A stretch of 64,000 nt of DNA. It comes from JABDII01 sp963815325. Its GTDB lineage: Bacteria; Gemmatimonadota; Gemmatimonadetes; Gemmatimonadales; GWC2-71-9. The translations under genes were made by a program, and so were the position numbers. Shown one piece after another: positions 1 through 9,182 of this stretch. Each line of letters begins with the position of its first letter. Within the stretch, counting starts at the first letter, position 1. The notes under the pieces were generated by a model. The model had not been told where the DNA came from and made no database searches. It saw nothing but the letters and a program-made list of their open reading frames with translations. The stretch lies in the NCBI GenBank assembly GCA_963815325.1, contig CAWFGG010000009.1, positions 336,375 through 400,374 of the forward strand, given 5' to 3'.

Positions 1-1200
1 ACGGCGGCTCCGCGGCACGCGGGCCTCCTGAAAGCACCGCACCACCTGCCGACGGCCCACTCCCCCCAGCGGACGAACGCGCTCGCCCGATCGAGCGGGG
101 CCCACCATGAGCTCCGCCGGCCTGAACCAGGCGGACCGTGCGGCACGCCGCTGTTCGACCGGCGCGGTGTCCGGGCGGCACCGGAGCGTCCAGTCACCCC
201 ATCGAAGGTCGCCCTGCCTGGGCAGCGGGAGGACGGCCCGCGGCCCCGGGACCCGGCTGACGGCGACGACCCGTACCCGGTCGAAGGCGAGTTCCGCCCG
301 CCACGCACCGCCCAGCTCGACCATCTTCCCCGACGTCCCGCGGTGGACCAGCTCCAGGACCCTTGCCGCCCGCGTCCGCCCCAGGACGCACCCAACGCGT
401 CGGGCGGCGGCTTGGAGCAAGGTCAGAGCCAAACCTCTATCATACCGCGCCAGGATTGGGGCAGCAACGGAGCAGCCATCGGGCTCGGTTCGGATGTCCA
501 ATGCCGGCAACGCATCCAGCAACGAGTTCCATGCGGCGCGATCCGCCGCCGCCTGAGCTCCGAGCTCGAGCAGACGCGAGTCGATATCGGGCATTCGCGC
601 CCGGAGCACGGGCATGAGCGACGCACGGACCCAAGACCTGAGGTGGCGTGGATCGCCGTTGGCAGGATCGTTCCACCAGGACAACCCCCGCCCCACGGCG
701 TACCGCTCCAGTTCCTCGCCGTCAAACCCGAGCAGCGGCCTCACGAACGGACCTTGCCTGGGCGTCATCGCGGCGAGTCCCGCGGGGCCTGATCCGCACA
801 ACGCCCGCATCAGCACGGTTTCCGCCTGATCGTCCGCATGATGCGCCAGGAAGACGATGTCCGCTCCGAGGGCGACGCGTTGCTGCTCGAGCCACTGGTA
901 TCGTCGCGTCCGGGCCAGCGTCTCCGTGGCGCTTTGACCGAGCGTGAGCCGCGCCCGCGCGAACGGGACGCCATAGTCTCCGGCCATTCGCTCGACACCG
1001 TCGGCGACGCTGGAACTTTCCGGGTTGATGCCGTGATCGACATGCGCGACGGTCAGGTCGAGGCCGTGGCTTTCCCGCGTGGCCATGAGGAGATCCAGCA
1101 GGACGACGGAGTCCCGGCCGCCGGAAACGGCAACGAGCGCCGGACCAGGCTCGAGCTCCAGTGCGGCGAGCGCATCTCGGAATGCATCAACCAATCTCAT
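1..1200 (-). CDS. tilS: tRNA(Ile)-lysidine synthase, 3' end cut by window edge
   Basis: This enzyme puts lysidine on C34 of the CAU-anticodon tRNA-Ile so that it reads AUA. The start is the ATG at 1200, and the frame stays open to base 1, giving 400 visible residues. The ATP-pyrophosphatase loop SGGRDS is near residues 25-30 and is followed by VVLLDLL. The middle matches the N-type PPase fold of the family, with HVDHGI and LAHHADDQAET. The last residues seen, VRPLGGVGRRQVVRCFQEA, fit the TilS C-terminal domain, so only a short tail is missing. It is the most downstream gene of a minus-strand run. Function is assigned from family motifs and confidence is high. Confidence 0.93.
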   Translation of the reverse strand, partial: MRLVDAFRDALAALELEPGPALVAVSGGRDSVVLLDLLMATRESHGLDLTVAHVDHGINPESSSVADGVERMAGDYGVPFARARLTLGQSATETLARTRRYQWLEQQRVALGADIVFLAHHADDQAETVLMRALCGSGPAGLAAMTPRQGPFVRPLLGFDGEELERYAVGRGLSWWNDPANGDPRHLRSWVRASLMPVLRARMPDIDSRLLELGAQAAADRAAWNSLLDALPALDIRTEPDGCSVAAPILARYDRGLALTLLQAAARRVGCVLGRTRAARVLELVHRGTSGKMVELGGAWRAELAFDRVRVVAVSRVPGPRAVLPLPRQGDLRWGDWTLRCRPDTAPVEQRRAARSAWFRPAELMVGPARSGERVRPLGGVGRRQVVRCFQEARVPRSRR

Positions 1201-1237
1201 TATGCTGGAAGATAACCAAATGGCGCGGGCGATCGCC

Positions 1238-1618
1238 TCAGTGCAGCTGTCCTGGCGGGGTTCGAGCGTCGAGGACGAACATGGGGATCTCGGCCTGAAA
1301 CCGCGACCCGTCGGGGCGAACGAAGTCATAGGAGCCCTCCATGGCTCCCTCGGGAGACTTCAGGACCACGAAACTCTGATATTCGTGGACACCGCCGGGC
1401 TGGATGTCCGGCTGCTGCCCGACCACGCCTTCGCCCTGCACTTCGAGATCTTCTCCCACCGAGTCGCGAATCACCCACCGCCGCCAGAGAAGTTTGGCGG
1501 CGGCAGCCCCGGTATTCTCGATTCGGACGAAATACGCGAACACAAACTGTCCTTGATCCGGGTTGGATCGATCGGCCAGATACGCCGGACGCACCGATAT
1601 CCGGATCGCGTCCGTCAT
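1238..1618 (-). CDS. apaG: ApaG-like protein
   Basis: This is a 126-residue protein of the ApaG family, a small fibronectin-III-like domain usually 120-130 residues long. The chosen start is the ATG at 1618 (MTDAIRISVRPAYL). A longer in-frame reading would run into the phosphatase gene upstream. Family signatures include FAYFVRIENTG, LLWRRWVIRDS, VVGQQPDIQPGG, YQSFVVL and a C-terminal GSYDFVRPDG. Members are linked to nucleotide and cation homeostasis, but the biochemical role is not settled. It lies 34 bp downstream of the acid phosphatase and 37 bp upstream of tilS, so the three may be co-transcribed. Confidence 0.92.
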   Translation of the reverse strand: MTDAIRISVRPAYLADRSNPDQGQFVFAYFVRIENTGAAAAKLLWRRWVIRDSVGEDLEVQGEGVVGQQPDIQPGGVHEYQSFVVLKSPEGAMEGSYDFVRPDGSRFQAEIPMFVLDARTPPGQLH

Positions 1619-1652
1619 CTTGTAGAAGAAGGGTGCGGACACGGGGTCGCGA

Positions 1653-2408
1653 TTACTGCCAGTCCCACCGGCGGGTGACCCGGCGGGTCCAGGTTCCATA
1701 CATGGGATTGGGCATGAGAAAGAATCTCCTCCCAAATGCCGCGTCATTGCCGGCCTCGGCGATGTCCTCTCCGGCCGCGGGGAAGTCCCCGAGCGCGTCA
1801 CCGATGAAGGCGAGGATTCGAACCGGGCGGCCATCCCAGCTGCAGCGGCCCGTACCGGTCACAACTTCACGGCGACGAACCGCCTTGGTGTCCTCGCGGG
1901 TCGACCGCGGGCAGAGCCGATCGGAATCCTCCCACAAGCCGACCCGCCGGAGGTTCTCGCGCGTGTCCTCGCGCACGGCCTCATCGCGGTTGGTGATCCA
2001 GGCGATGCGTCCTCCCGCGGCTCGAACGCGCTGAACGAACTCGCGCGCACCGGGCACCGCACCGGATTCCCGCCGAGTGACATACGCGTTCCAGTTCTCG
2101 TCATCGAACGGGACCCAATAGGTCTCGCGCTCGAGTTCGTAGGCGGAGTTATCGAGCGCCGTCTCGTCGACATCCAGCACGACGACCCACGGCGTCTGGT
2201 CGGCGCCGTCCCGCGCAGCCTCGAGCACGGCGGCGAGGGCGGTGCGATAGATCTGTCGCGTGAGCGTCGCGTACTCCTCGCTGTCGCGGACGTACTTCAC
2301 GTGCAGACCGTGCAGGGCGGCCGGGGATTGCGCCGCTGCCGGATGCGCGGCGGGGCCGAACGACAGCGCCCACGCCGCGACCATGGCGCCGCGGATCGCT
2401 CGGTTCAT
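1653..2408 (-). CDS. Secreted HAD-family acid phosphatase
   Basis: This is a 251-residue HAD phosphatase of the acid phosphatase group that includes class B and lipoprotein e(P4)-type enzymes. The catalytic motif DVDETALDN lies around residue 76, followed by WITNRD (motif II) and the late acidic motif IGDALGDF. The N-terminus from the ATG at 2408 (MNRAIRGAM) is a signal peptide ending near PAAAQ. There is no lipobox cysteine, so a soluble periplasmic or secreted enzyme is expected. GGAGG stands just before this ATG, which favours it over the upstream start at 2480. It probably releases phosphate from nucleotides or other monoesters; the substrate cannot be read from sequence. Confidence 0.85.
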   Translation of the reverse strand: MNRAIRGAMVAAWALSFGPAAHPAAAQSPAALHGLHVKYVRDSEEYATLTRQIYRTALAAVLEAARDGADQTPWVVVLDVDETALDNSAYELERETYWVPFDDENWNAYVTRRESGAVPGAREFVQRVRAAGGRIAWITNRDEAVREDTRENLRRVGLWEDSDRLCPRSTREDTKAVRRREVVTGTGRCSWDGRPVRILAFIGDALGDFPAAGEDIAEAGNDAAFGRRFFLMPNPMYGTWTRRVTRRWDWQ

Positions 2409-2509
2409 GCCGGTCCTCCACTCGAGAATGGACACGTTCGCATGCGATGGAACCTCGCCGCCCCAGGTGCCCGAAGACAAGGGTTCCGACTCAGCGGGGC
2501 CCGGGCCGG

Positions 2510-4120
2510 CTAGAGCGGCACGGCACCGGCATAGGAGACGCCGGTCAGGTAGGCGACGTCTCGTTTCCAGGTCGTGAGGTCGTCGCGGGTAAACTCACTG
2601 AGGTGGGCATGGCCGCAGGCGCGGGCGAGCGTCTGCATCAGGTGCACCGACGCCCTCAGGAATCGATCCAACCGCCGCGCCGCCTCATCGACCACCAGGC
2701 GGGCCCGTAGGTGCTCTTTCTGGGTCGCGATCCCTACCGGACAGTTGTTAGTGTGGCACGCCCGCATGCCAAGGCAGCCGATAGCCTGAATCGCGGCGTT
2801 GGCAATCGCTACCCCATTCGCTCCCAGGGCCAGGGCCTTGGCGAAATCGGCCGGGGTCCGGAGCCCGCCGGTTGCAATCAGGGTGACATCCGGGTGACCG
2901 CACCGATCGAGATGGTTTCGGGCCCGCGCCAGGGCGGGCAGCGTGGGAACTGAGATGTGATCACGGAAGATCAGCGGAGCGGCACCGGTCCCGCCGCCGC
3001 GGCCATCCAGAATGATGTAGTCGACCCCAACCTCGAGCGCGGCGTCGATGTCACGCTCGAGGTGCTGGGCTGAGAGTTTGAACCCGATGGGGATCCCGCC
3101 CGTTCGCTCACGGACTTCTTCGGCAAAATCACGGTAGTGGGCGATCGAATCCCAATCGGGAAATCGCGCGGGAGAGACGGCCGGCTGGCCCGGCGTGAGG
3201 CCTCGAACCCTGGCGATCTGCGGGGTGACCTTCTCTCCGGGAAGATGACCACCGGTGCCGGTCTTGGCCCCCTGACCACCCTTGAAGTGAAACGCCTGGA
3301 CCCGGGCGAGCTTCTCGAAAGAAAACCCGAACCGCCCCGAGGCCAGTTCATAGAAGTACCGACGGTTCTCCGCTTGCTCTTCCGGTAGCATGCCGCCTTC
3401 GCCCGAGCAAATCCCGGTGCCCGCCAACTCGGCCCCACGCGCCAGCGCCGTCTTCGCCTCAGCCGACAGCGCACCGAAGCTCATGTCCGAGACGAAGATC
3501 GGCAGGTCGAGGGTGAGCGGCTTCTTGGCTCGCGGCCCGATGATCAGCTCGGTGCCGACCCGCTCACCGTCCAGCTTGGGAAGCTTCCAGAGCTGTGCGG
3601 TCAGGAATTGGAGGTCGTCCCACGACGGCAGCTCGGACCGGGGAACCCCCATCGCCGCCGCCGGACCATGCGAGCCCTCGGGCAATCCCTTGGCGGCCAA
3701 CTGCCTGATGTAGCCAACGAACGGCTCATCCTCTGTTCCGTGAGGATCCTGGTACTGGCCTTGGTAGTCGTCCCGGATGTACGGCTGTGGATTGGCGCGC
3801 GCCCAGGCCGCGATCTCTTCCTCGTCCACCACCACCATCCCGTCATCGATCCACGCCGAGAATTTCTGGAGTCGCTCGGCGGTATTGTATTCGCTTACCC
3901 CGCTGTCGAACCGATAGTCCCAATTATGCAGACCGCAAATCAGGTTCTTGCCCTCGATCCGGCCATCGGACAAGAGCGCTCCGCGGTGAAGACACCGCCC
4001 GTACAGGACGGAGACTTCCGAGCCGTCGCGTATCACCACGAGATCCACATTGGCCACCAGCGCATGGGCCGGCTGTCGATCGCCAAGCGCGTCGAACGGC
4101 ATGAGGGAAAGCTTCTTCAT
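2510..4120 (-). CDS. Rieske domain fused to glutamate-synthase-like FMN domain
   Basis: The protein has 536 residues. Residues 1-110 form a Rieske [2Fe-2S] domain with ligands C43-L-H45 and C62-G-L-H65. The remainder is a GltB-type FMN-binding TIM barrel, with landmarks FVSDMSFGALS, FHFKGGQGAKTGTGG, ILDGRGGGTGAAP and the iron-sulphur segment ACHTNNCPVGIATQ. Standalone domains of this type resemble archaeal-type glutamate synthase or alternative FMN oxidoreductases. There is no glutaminase domain, so classical GOGAT activity is not implied. The N-terminal Rieske unit probably feeds electrons to FMN (inference). In-frame TGA three codons before 4120 fixes the ATG. It lies 106 bp downstream of the unknown gene that touches the Rieske-ThDP gene, so an operon is likely. 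Confidence 0.85.
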   Translation of the reverse strand: MKKLSLMPFDALGDRQPAHALVANVDLVVIRDGSEVSVLYGRCLHRGALLSDGRIEGKNLICGLHNWDYRFDSGVSEYNTAERLQKFSAWIDDGMVVVDEEEIAAWARANPQPYIRDDYQGQYQDPHGTEDEPFVGYIRQLAAKGLPEGSHGPAAAMGVPRSELPSWDDLQFLTAQLWKLPKLDGERVGTELIIGPRAKKPLTLDLPIFVSDMSFGALSAEAKTALARGAELAGTGICSGEGGMLPEEQAENRRYFYELASGRFGFSFEKLARVQAFHFKGGQGAKTGTGGHLPGEKVTPQIARVRGLTPGQPAVSPARFPDWDSIAHYRDFAEEVRERTGGIPIGFKLSAQHLERDIDAALEVGVDYIILDGRGGGTGAAPLIFRDHISVPTLPALARARNHLDRCGHPDVTLIATGGLRTPADFAKALALGANGVAIANAAIQAIGCLGMRACHTNNCPVGIATQKEHLRARLVVDEAARRLDRFLRASVHLMQTLARACGHAHLSEFTRDDLTTWKRDVAYLTGVSYAGAVPL

Positions 4121-4226
4121 CGATGGTCATCCACTCCTTCTCACAACGGGTGTGACAGGTACCTCCGAAGGACGCCGGCGCGGAGCTAACCCAATGGCCC
4201 GGTCGAAGACCGGCCGGGATGGAGGC

Positions 4227-5096
4227 TCATGAAGCGTCCGCGCTCAGTATGGTCCGGGCCGCGCGGACAGCGGCGCGAAGGAAGGTCTGCACCGTGTTGG
4301 CCTGCCCATCCGCTTTCTGGGAGACCAGATCGGTTCCGGGCAACACGGCGCCCTGCCAGCCTTCCGTGTGCCAATGCCCGTGAGGCAGCGTCGGCCGATC
4401 GGCATCGTGGGGAGGTCGGGGCCAAGGATTCACGTACCAATAGGGCTCGTCGTAGCTTCCATCGCCCGGACTCAGACCGATACCGATGGAGCGGGCATGC
4501 TCGGGATCCGCGCCCGGATCGAGCTGTATCAGCATCCCGATATCGAAGTGGTGAGGCCAGCAACGCACCGGCGACGCGGTCGGTTCGTCGGCCTGGAGCC
4601 GCATGAGGATTCCGTGCGCATTACCGTACCAACGAACGAGCTCCATGAGGGCCGGGACCGGGTTCGCGCGAAACGGCTCACCCAAGGACACGGCGTGAGC
4701 GGGCATGTCATAGTCTCGCCGCTGAAGCGTGCGTGCGGCCAGCTCACCTGCGAAGCGTGCCACGGCGTGCTCCATCCAGGCGTAGGCTTGGTCGAGGGTC
4801 TTTCCGTCCAACGCAGATTCGGCGAGCGTTTCCCCAGTCTCGCTCATGAGCAGGAGGGTGACATCCGCTGGGCGAAGGGCAGCGCGCACCGGGCCTGGCG
4901 CGCCAACCGGTTGACCCGCCAACACCCGGCCCACGGCGTCCCACTGGAACGAACTCTGACTGTCATCCGGCTGTGGGGCTCCAAAGGTGTGGCCGACCGC
5001 GGCCGGCACCTGTGCCGCCCAATGCAGCTGGAGCCGAGCCTCGGTCAAGGACCGGGGTGCTTGACGGCCAACCTCCTCCCAAGCCAGGGCGCTCAC
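4227..5096 (-). CDS. Uncharacterised protein, DUF5996-like
   Basis: This 289-residue protein begins with a GTG that follows the TAA of the Rieske-ThDP gene with no gap (TAAGTG), which implies tight translational coupling. It has no signal peptide or membrane segment. The striking element is WPHHFDIGML in the middle, followed by YVNPWPRP and HGHWHTEGWQGAVL. This His/Trp-rich pattern recalls DUF5996 proteins, a family without known function; the assignment is from memory of the motif and not firm. The clustered histidines could bind metal or a cofactor. Its position between the two Rieske-fusion enzymes suggests a role in the same pathway. Confidence 0.7.
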   Translation of the reverse strand: MSALAWEEVGRQAPRSLTEARLQLHWAAQVPAAVGHTFGAPQPDDSQSSFQWDAVGRVLAGQPVGAPGPVRAALRPADVTLLLMSETGETLAESALDGKTLDQAYAWMEHAVARFAGELAARTLQRRDYDMPAHAVSLGEPFRANPVPALMELVRWYGNAHGILMRLQADEPTASPVRCWPHHFDIGMLIQLDPGADPEHARSIGIGLSPGDGSYDEPYWYVNPWPRPPHDADRPTLPHGHWHTEGWQGAVLPGTDLVSQKADGQANTVQTFLRAAVRAARTILSADAS

Positions 5097-7073
5097 TTAG
5101 ATCAGCTCCGGGTCGGCGATGATCTCGACCAGGCTCGGTCCGTTGTGCTCGATCGCACCTGTCAGGGCATCGTCGAGCTCCTCGACATTGGTAACCCGGA
5201 CTCCCATTGCCCCACACAACCGCGCGTATTCCGAGAAGTTCGGATTGTGGAGCGTGGTCTGCCAGACGTCCCATCGTCCGGCCCGTTGCTCCTTACTGAT
5301 CTTCCCGAGCTCGTGGTTGTTGATCAAGACGTGCATGATGTTCATGCCGTATTTCACGGCCGTCGTCAGCTCGGCCATGTATTGCCCAAAGCCCCCGTCA
5401 CCCGAGATGGCGACGACCGGCCGACCGTGGAACCGCGGGTCGTCGTCCTGGGTTGCGGCCCAGGCGCCCATCGCGGCCGGATAGGCAAATCCGATCGAGC
5501 CGAGGTAGCCGGACATGAGAATCGCCTGACGGGTGCACTCGAAGTACCGCCCGAAGGAATACGTGTTGTTCCCGACATCCACGGCGATGATGGCATCCTC
5601 GGGGATCTTGCGGTTCAGGGCGGCAAAAACCGCCGCGGATCCAATCCCTTTCCCGCGATGCTCCCGCTCGCGTTTGGCCTTCTCCGCACGCCAGAGCGCC
5701 CATCGCGCTGCGACTTCGGGCCGTTGGTCGACCCGGTCGGTGCCGCGTGTCAAACGATTCCGGAGTATCGCGGCCGTTACGCCGATTTCGCCCCACACGG
5801 GAACGTCTACTGCGTGGAACTTGCCCAGCGCCATGGGATCGAAATCCACTTGGATGGTCGGCTTCTTGGGTGTGATCCCGGTGTGGTTGCTGAAGCTCGC
5901 GCCGAACACGAGAAGGCAGTCACTCTCATTCATGAACCAACTCGCGATCGGGGTGCCGCTCCGGCCGAGCACACCGCACGCCAGCGGGTGGCGATCGGGA
6001 ATGAGTCCCTTCCCTTTGAAGGTTGTAATCACCGGAGCGTGAATCTGGTCGGCCAGTGCGATGACCTCGGGCATGTGGAAGCGTGCCCCATGGCCCACGA
6101 TGATCACCGGCCGCTTGGACGATTCCAGCAGGGTGACCGCCTGCTCGGTCGCCTCCGCTGGCGGCCTGATCGTGCGAGCGGTCAGGCGACCGCGAGGCGA
6201 CCCGGCGGCGGCGTCAGGCGCCGCAGCATTCTGTACTTCGTCGGGAAAGATGAGGTGCGACACGCCGCGATTGAGCAGGGCGCTCTTGCAGGCCAGGTTC
6301 ACCAGTTCGGCGTGTTTGCTGGTCGGCAGCGCAGGCTGGCTCCACTGCGCCACCTTCCCGAACGCTGCCGCCAAGTCGACTTCCTGGAATGCCCCGGGCC
6401 CGAGGACTTGCGTGTCGACTTGCCCCGTCAAGGCCAGCACGGGAGCGCGATCGACGTTCGCATCCCAGAGCCCGGTGAGCAGGTTGGTGGCCCCGGGACC
6501 CGCGATCGACAGGCAGGCTGCGAGGTTTCCCGTGAGCTTCCCGTAGGCCGAGGCCGCAAATGATGCCGCACCTTCATGACGAATCCCGATGTAGCGGAGC
6601 TGGCCGGCCTGCTCGAGGCGCCGCACGGCGTCCGCCAGGCCCAAGTTGGAATGCCCCACCATTCCCCAGACGGTCGTGATGCCCCACGCGACCATCGTTT
6701 CGGCCATGACATCGGAGACCGTTCTCGTATGGGGGCGCTCCTCGCGGAACCCGACGTAGATGCCGTCCTCTCGAACCTCGACCGGATACGTCGCGACACC
6801 GTCGGAGTACCCGCCCGGTGGCTTGCCCGTCAGCGGATCGTAATCCCACCCGTGCCACGGACATCTGAGCCAGCCGTTTTCGATCGATCCTTCGCCGAGT
6901 GGGCCGCCTTGATGCGGACATCGATTGTCCAGCGCGGCGTACTGCCCTTCATGGCGCGTCATGCACACGGTCTGCCGCGCGCAGGTCACGGGTTTGACCC
7001 TGCCCTCCGCGAGCTCATCGTGGTCCAGAACCCGATGCCAGACGAGGTCGGGGGCTGGTGAAGGTGACGCCAT
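5097..7073 (-). CDS. Rieske domain fused to thiamine-diphosphate enzyme
   Basis: This 658-residue fusion starts at the ATG at 7073, with AAGGA upstream. Residues 1-115 are a Rieske ferredoxin domain with ligands C52-P-H54 and C71-P-W-H74. From about residue 116 a complete three-domain ThDP enzyme of the acetolactate synthase/pyruvate oxidase superfamily follows. Its cofactor-activating glutamate is in IRHEGAAS (E167), then SIAGPGATNLLTG, a central domain with VIIVGHGARF, and the C-terminal ThDP motif starting GDGGFGQY and ending LINN. The likely reaction is decarboxylation of a 2-oxoacid with electrons leaving through the Rieske centre (inference). An FAD role cannot be confirmed. A second Rieske fusion lies two genes downstream. 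Confidence 0.87.
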   Translation of the reverse strand: MASPSPAPDLVWHRVLDHDELAEGRVKPVTCARQTVCMTRHEGQYAALDNRCPHQGGPLGEGSIENGWLRCPWHGWDYDPLTGKPPGGYSDGVATYPVEVREDGIYVGFREERPHTRTVSDVMAETMVAWGITTVWGMVGHSNLGLADAVRRLEQAGQLRYIGIRHEGAASFAASAYGKLTGNLAACLSIAGPGATNLLTGLWDANVDRAPVLALTGQVDTQVLGPGAFQEVDLAAAFGKVAQWSQPALPTSKHAELVNLACKSALLNRGVSHLIFPDEVQNAAAPDAAAGSPRGRLTARTIRPPAEATEQAVTLLESSKRPVIIVGHGARFHMPEVIALADQIHAPVITTFKGKGLIPDRHPLACGVLGRSGTPIASWFMNESDCLLVFGASFSNHTGITPKKPTIQVDFDPMALGKFHAVDVPVWGEIGVTAAILRNRLTRGTDRVDQRPEVAARWALWRAEKAKREREHRGKGIGSAAVFAALNRKIPEDAIIAVDVGNNTYSFGRYFECTRQAILMSGYLGSIGFAYPAAMGAWAATQDDDPRFHGRPVVAISGDGGFGQYMAELTTAVKYGMNIMHVLINNHELGKISKEQRAGRWDVWQTTLHNPNFSEYARLCGAMGVRVTNVEELDDALTGAIEHNGPSLVEIIADPELI

Positions 7074-7126
7074 CTATGGATTCCTTTGGTTCTGGGGAAC
7101 CGGGGAGCGTCGGTCGTCGACGAGAG

Positions 7127-7543
7127 TCATCGCCACGCGGCGAGGATGCCACCCATGATGTTGAGATACACCAATTGGTATCCGGTATCGATGAGGAAGG
7201 TTGCGAGCGGCTTCTCGGAGAACATGTTGCCGGTCAGTCCGATGGTGAAGGCGAATCCGGCCCAGAGCAGCGTCCCCAACCACATGCCTTGAATGAAGGT
7301 CGCGATGCCGGTGAGGGCGACGAGGATCGCGACGACCAATGCCATAAACAGGTAGGTGAGGAAGGACACCGCATAGGCGCGTCCGGCGGTCTGCTGCAGC
7401 TCCACCAGGTTCTCTTTGGAGTACCCGTGCGCCGCCGCCCAGGCCTTGCCAAAGGCAACCGGCGAATACCAGAGCGCCCCGAGTGCGAAGGCACTGATTC
7501 CAGCCACCAACACGGCGAACATGTTGATCTGAGTCACCGGCAT
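7127..7543 (-). CDS. DUF1761 family membrane protein
   Basis: This 138-residue integral membrane protein has about four transmembrane helices. Family features are ALGALWYSPVAFGKAW near the N-terminus, with the tryptophan/tyrosine motif typical of DUF1761, and the later GMWLGTLLWAGFAFT. The ATG at 7543 (MPVTQINMF) is preceded by AGGGGG at good spacing and is preferred over the earlier start at 7579. Function is unknown for the family. It lies 53 bp upstream of the Rieske-ThDP gene on the same strand, so it may be first in that transcription unit or simply a neighbour. Confidence 0.82.
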   Translation of the reverse strand: MPVTQINMFAVLVAGISAFALGALWYSPVAFGKAWAAAHGYSKENLVELQQTAGRAYAVSFLTYLFMALVVAILVALTGIATFIQGMWLGTLLWAGFAFTIGLTGNMFSEKPLATFLIDTGYQLVYLNIMGGILAAWR

Positions 7544-7721
7544 CGTTACCCCCTGGTTGCTGGGATGGGTTGGCGACATGGTTCACATGTCTGGGCGTGG
7601 TGCCCCATCCGCCCATCCTAGCGCTCAGGTGGGAGCAGGGCCAGTATCCGGATCGTTGAAGGAAACCGCTGGAGACCGTATCGGGTTCCGCGGTTCCTAA
7701 GCTGGCGGGTCGGGCGCTGAA

Positions 7722-8702
7722 TTACGTGGCTGGTGCCGGCGGGCGGAAGACCAGGACCGGGATGTCCGACCCGCGAATCACGCGATCGGTGACGCTTCCC
7801 AGGAGCATGCGGCGCAACCCTCGCGCCCCGTGGGTCGTCAGGGCGATGAGGTCGGCCTGTCGGCGGTGCGCCTCGTCCAAGATGAACGCCGCGGGACTCA
7901 CCCCGTAGACCGTCGCCGTATCCACCTGCACGCCTTCAGCCTTCAACCGGGTGGCACACCGGTCCAGGTAGCCTTCGGCCTGCTCGCGCCAGGGAGCGCG
8001 CGCGACGCCGGCAAACTCCTCCGCAGGCATGAATTCGGTCAGCGCCGGTGCCGGGAGGGTGTCCTCGACCACATGCAGCAGCGTGAAGCGCGCGTCGGTG
8101 AGCCGGCCAAGGTTGCGAGCGTGCTCCAGGACCGCCTCGGAAAAAGGTGACGCATCGAGCGGGATCAGGATGTGCCGATAGGATGGCTCGCGTGGCGCTG
8201 CCTGCTCCTCCGGACGGATGAAGAGCACCGGCATGTGTACCTGGCGCACCAGCTGGTCGGCTACCCCGCCAAACCAGCTCCAGGTCAGTGGTCCCCGCCC
8301 ATGGGTGGCGATGACGATCAGGTCAATGGATTGCTTGGCGGCATACGTGGCCAACGCGACCGCGACGGGTCGGTCCAAGATCTCCGCAGAGAATCCTTGC
8401 CGGACCGCATATTCCGCCAGCGCACCGGCGGTCGGCGCGTCCAAGAGGGCCGATTCCACGCCCTGCGGTAGCTGCCGTCCTACCTTCTCCACCATGCCGT
8501 CGAGGTAGGCCTGCTCCACCGGCTTGGCCTCGCTCGTGGCCGGGCTGTCGCCCGCGGAGCTGGGCACCCACATCGGCATCGGCTCATGCACCAACACCAG
8601 GTGGAGCCGCGCCTTGGCGGCACGCGCGAAGAAGAGCGCATGAGGCAACGCCTGTTCCGCGAAGGTCGAGCCGTCGAGCGGCACGAGAATATCGTGATAC
8701 AC
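7722..8702 (-). CDS. Tandem universal stress protein (two UspA domains)
   Basis: This 326-residue cytoplasmic protein has two UspA domains: residues 1-160, starting MYHDILVPLDGSTFAEQAL, and about 172-326, starting YRHILIPLDASPFSEAVL. The C-terminal domain keeps a good nucleotide-binding signature, THGARGLRRMLLGSVTD. The first domain carries the altered THGRGPLTWSWFGGVADQL, so ATP binding may be limited to the second. Tandem Usp proteins are common in soil bacteria and are tied to starvation, hypoxia or redox stress. The start is GTG at 8702, preceded by GAGG. It is followed by two small unknown genes on the same strand. Confidence 0.92.
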   Translation of the reverse strand: MYHDILVPLDGSTFAEQALPHALFFARAAKARLHLVLVHEPMPMWVPSSAGDSPATSEAKPVEQAYLDGMVEKVGRQLPQGVESALLDAPTAGALAEYAVRQGFSAEILDRPVAVALATYAAKQSIDLIVIATHGRGPLTWSWFGGVADQLVRQVHMPVLFIRPEEQAAPREPSYRHILIPLDASPFSEAVLEHARNLGRLTDARFTLLHVVEDTLPAPALTEFMPAEEFAGVARAPWREQAEGYLDRCATRLKAEGVQVDTATVYGVSPAAFILDEAHRRQADLIALTTHGARGLRRMLLGSVTDRVIRGSDIPVLVFRPPAPAT

Positions 8703-8741
8703 CGTAGGGCCTCAGGGGTCCGAAGTGGAGCGAGCCGCGCG

Positions 8742-9116
8742 TCAGGAGCGCTGGTCGCTGCCCGTCGTCACGACCGACTCGATTTTGGCGATCGCTGCCG
8801 CGGGGTTGGCAACTTCGACAATCAATTGATCGTAGCGATCATCCACGAGATCGATGACGATGGTCCGCTCCGCGTCGCGGACATCCCAAAAGATGCGCTT
8901 GCCGTCTTGATAGAATGTTCCCGCGACGACCACGCCCGGAATGTGGGTTCCGGGAGCGCGAATGCCCTTCCACCACCCCCCGGCAACACTCGGATCGGCC
9001 CGGGCACCACGGATGTTCTCAAACGGGATCTCGAGACGGCTCTTGAGGGACCAGAGCTGGCTCCAGCCCTGCACATCGAGGATCAGCACCCCAGGTCCAA
9101 GTGAGAGTTCGACCAT
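8742..9116 (-). CDS. Small conserved-looking protein, PH-domain-like
   Basis: This 124-residue soluble protein has the ATG at 9116 preceded by AGGA. It starts MVELSLGPGVLILDVQGW and is rich in beta-strand patterns: FENIRGARADPS, VVVAGTFYQDGKRIFWDVR, TIVIDLVDDRYDQLIVEV. This recalls bacterial PH-like proteins, in which a short barrel is closed by a C-terminal helix. That resemblance is a weak inference and no function can be given. It lies between two other small stress-region genes on the minus strand, 66 bp downstream of the 9183-9602 gene. Confidence 0.65.
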   Translation of the reverse strand: MVELSLGPGVLILDVQGWSQLWSLKSRLEIPFENIRGARADPSVAGGWWKGIRAPGTHIPGVVVAGTFYQDGKRIFWDVRDAERTIVIDLVDDRYDQLIVEVANPAAAIAKIESVVTTGSDQRS

Positions 9117-9182
9117 TCCTGTCTGCCTCCCGGAACCTACCCGGCGCTCGATGTCAGTCGCGCCACGGCCTGGGCCGCGTTC

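Noticed and set aside
4368..6563. A 731-residue plus-strand frame opposite the Rieske-ThDP gene
   Set aside because: Long antisense frames are common in high-GC DNA; it has no motifs, and the opposite strand has clear homology. The same applies to plus 40261-41880, minus 42473-44062, minus 49243-51051 and minus 51689-53179.
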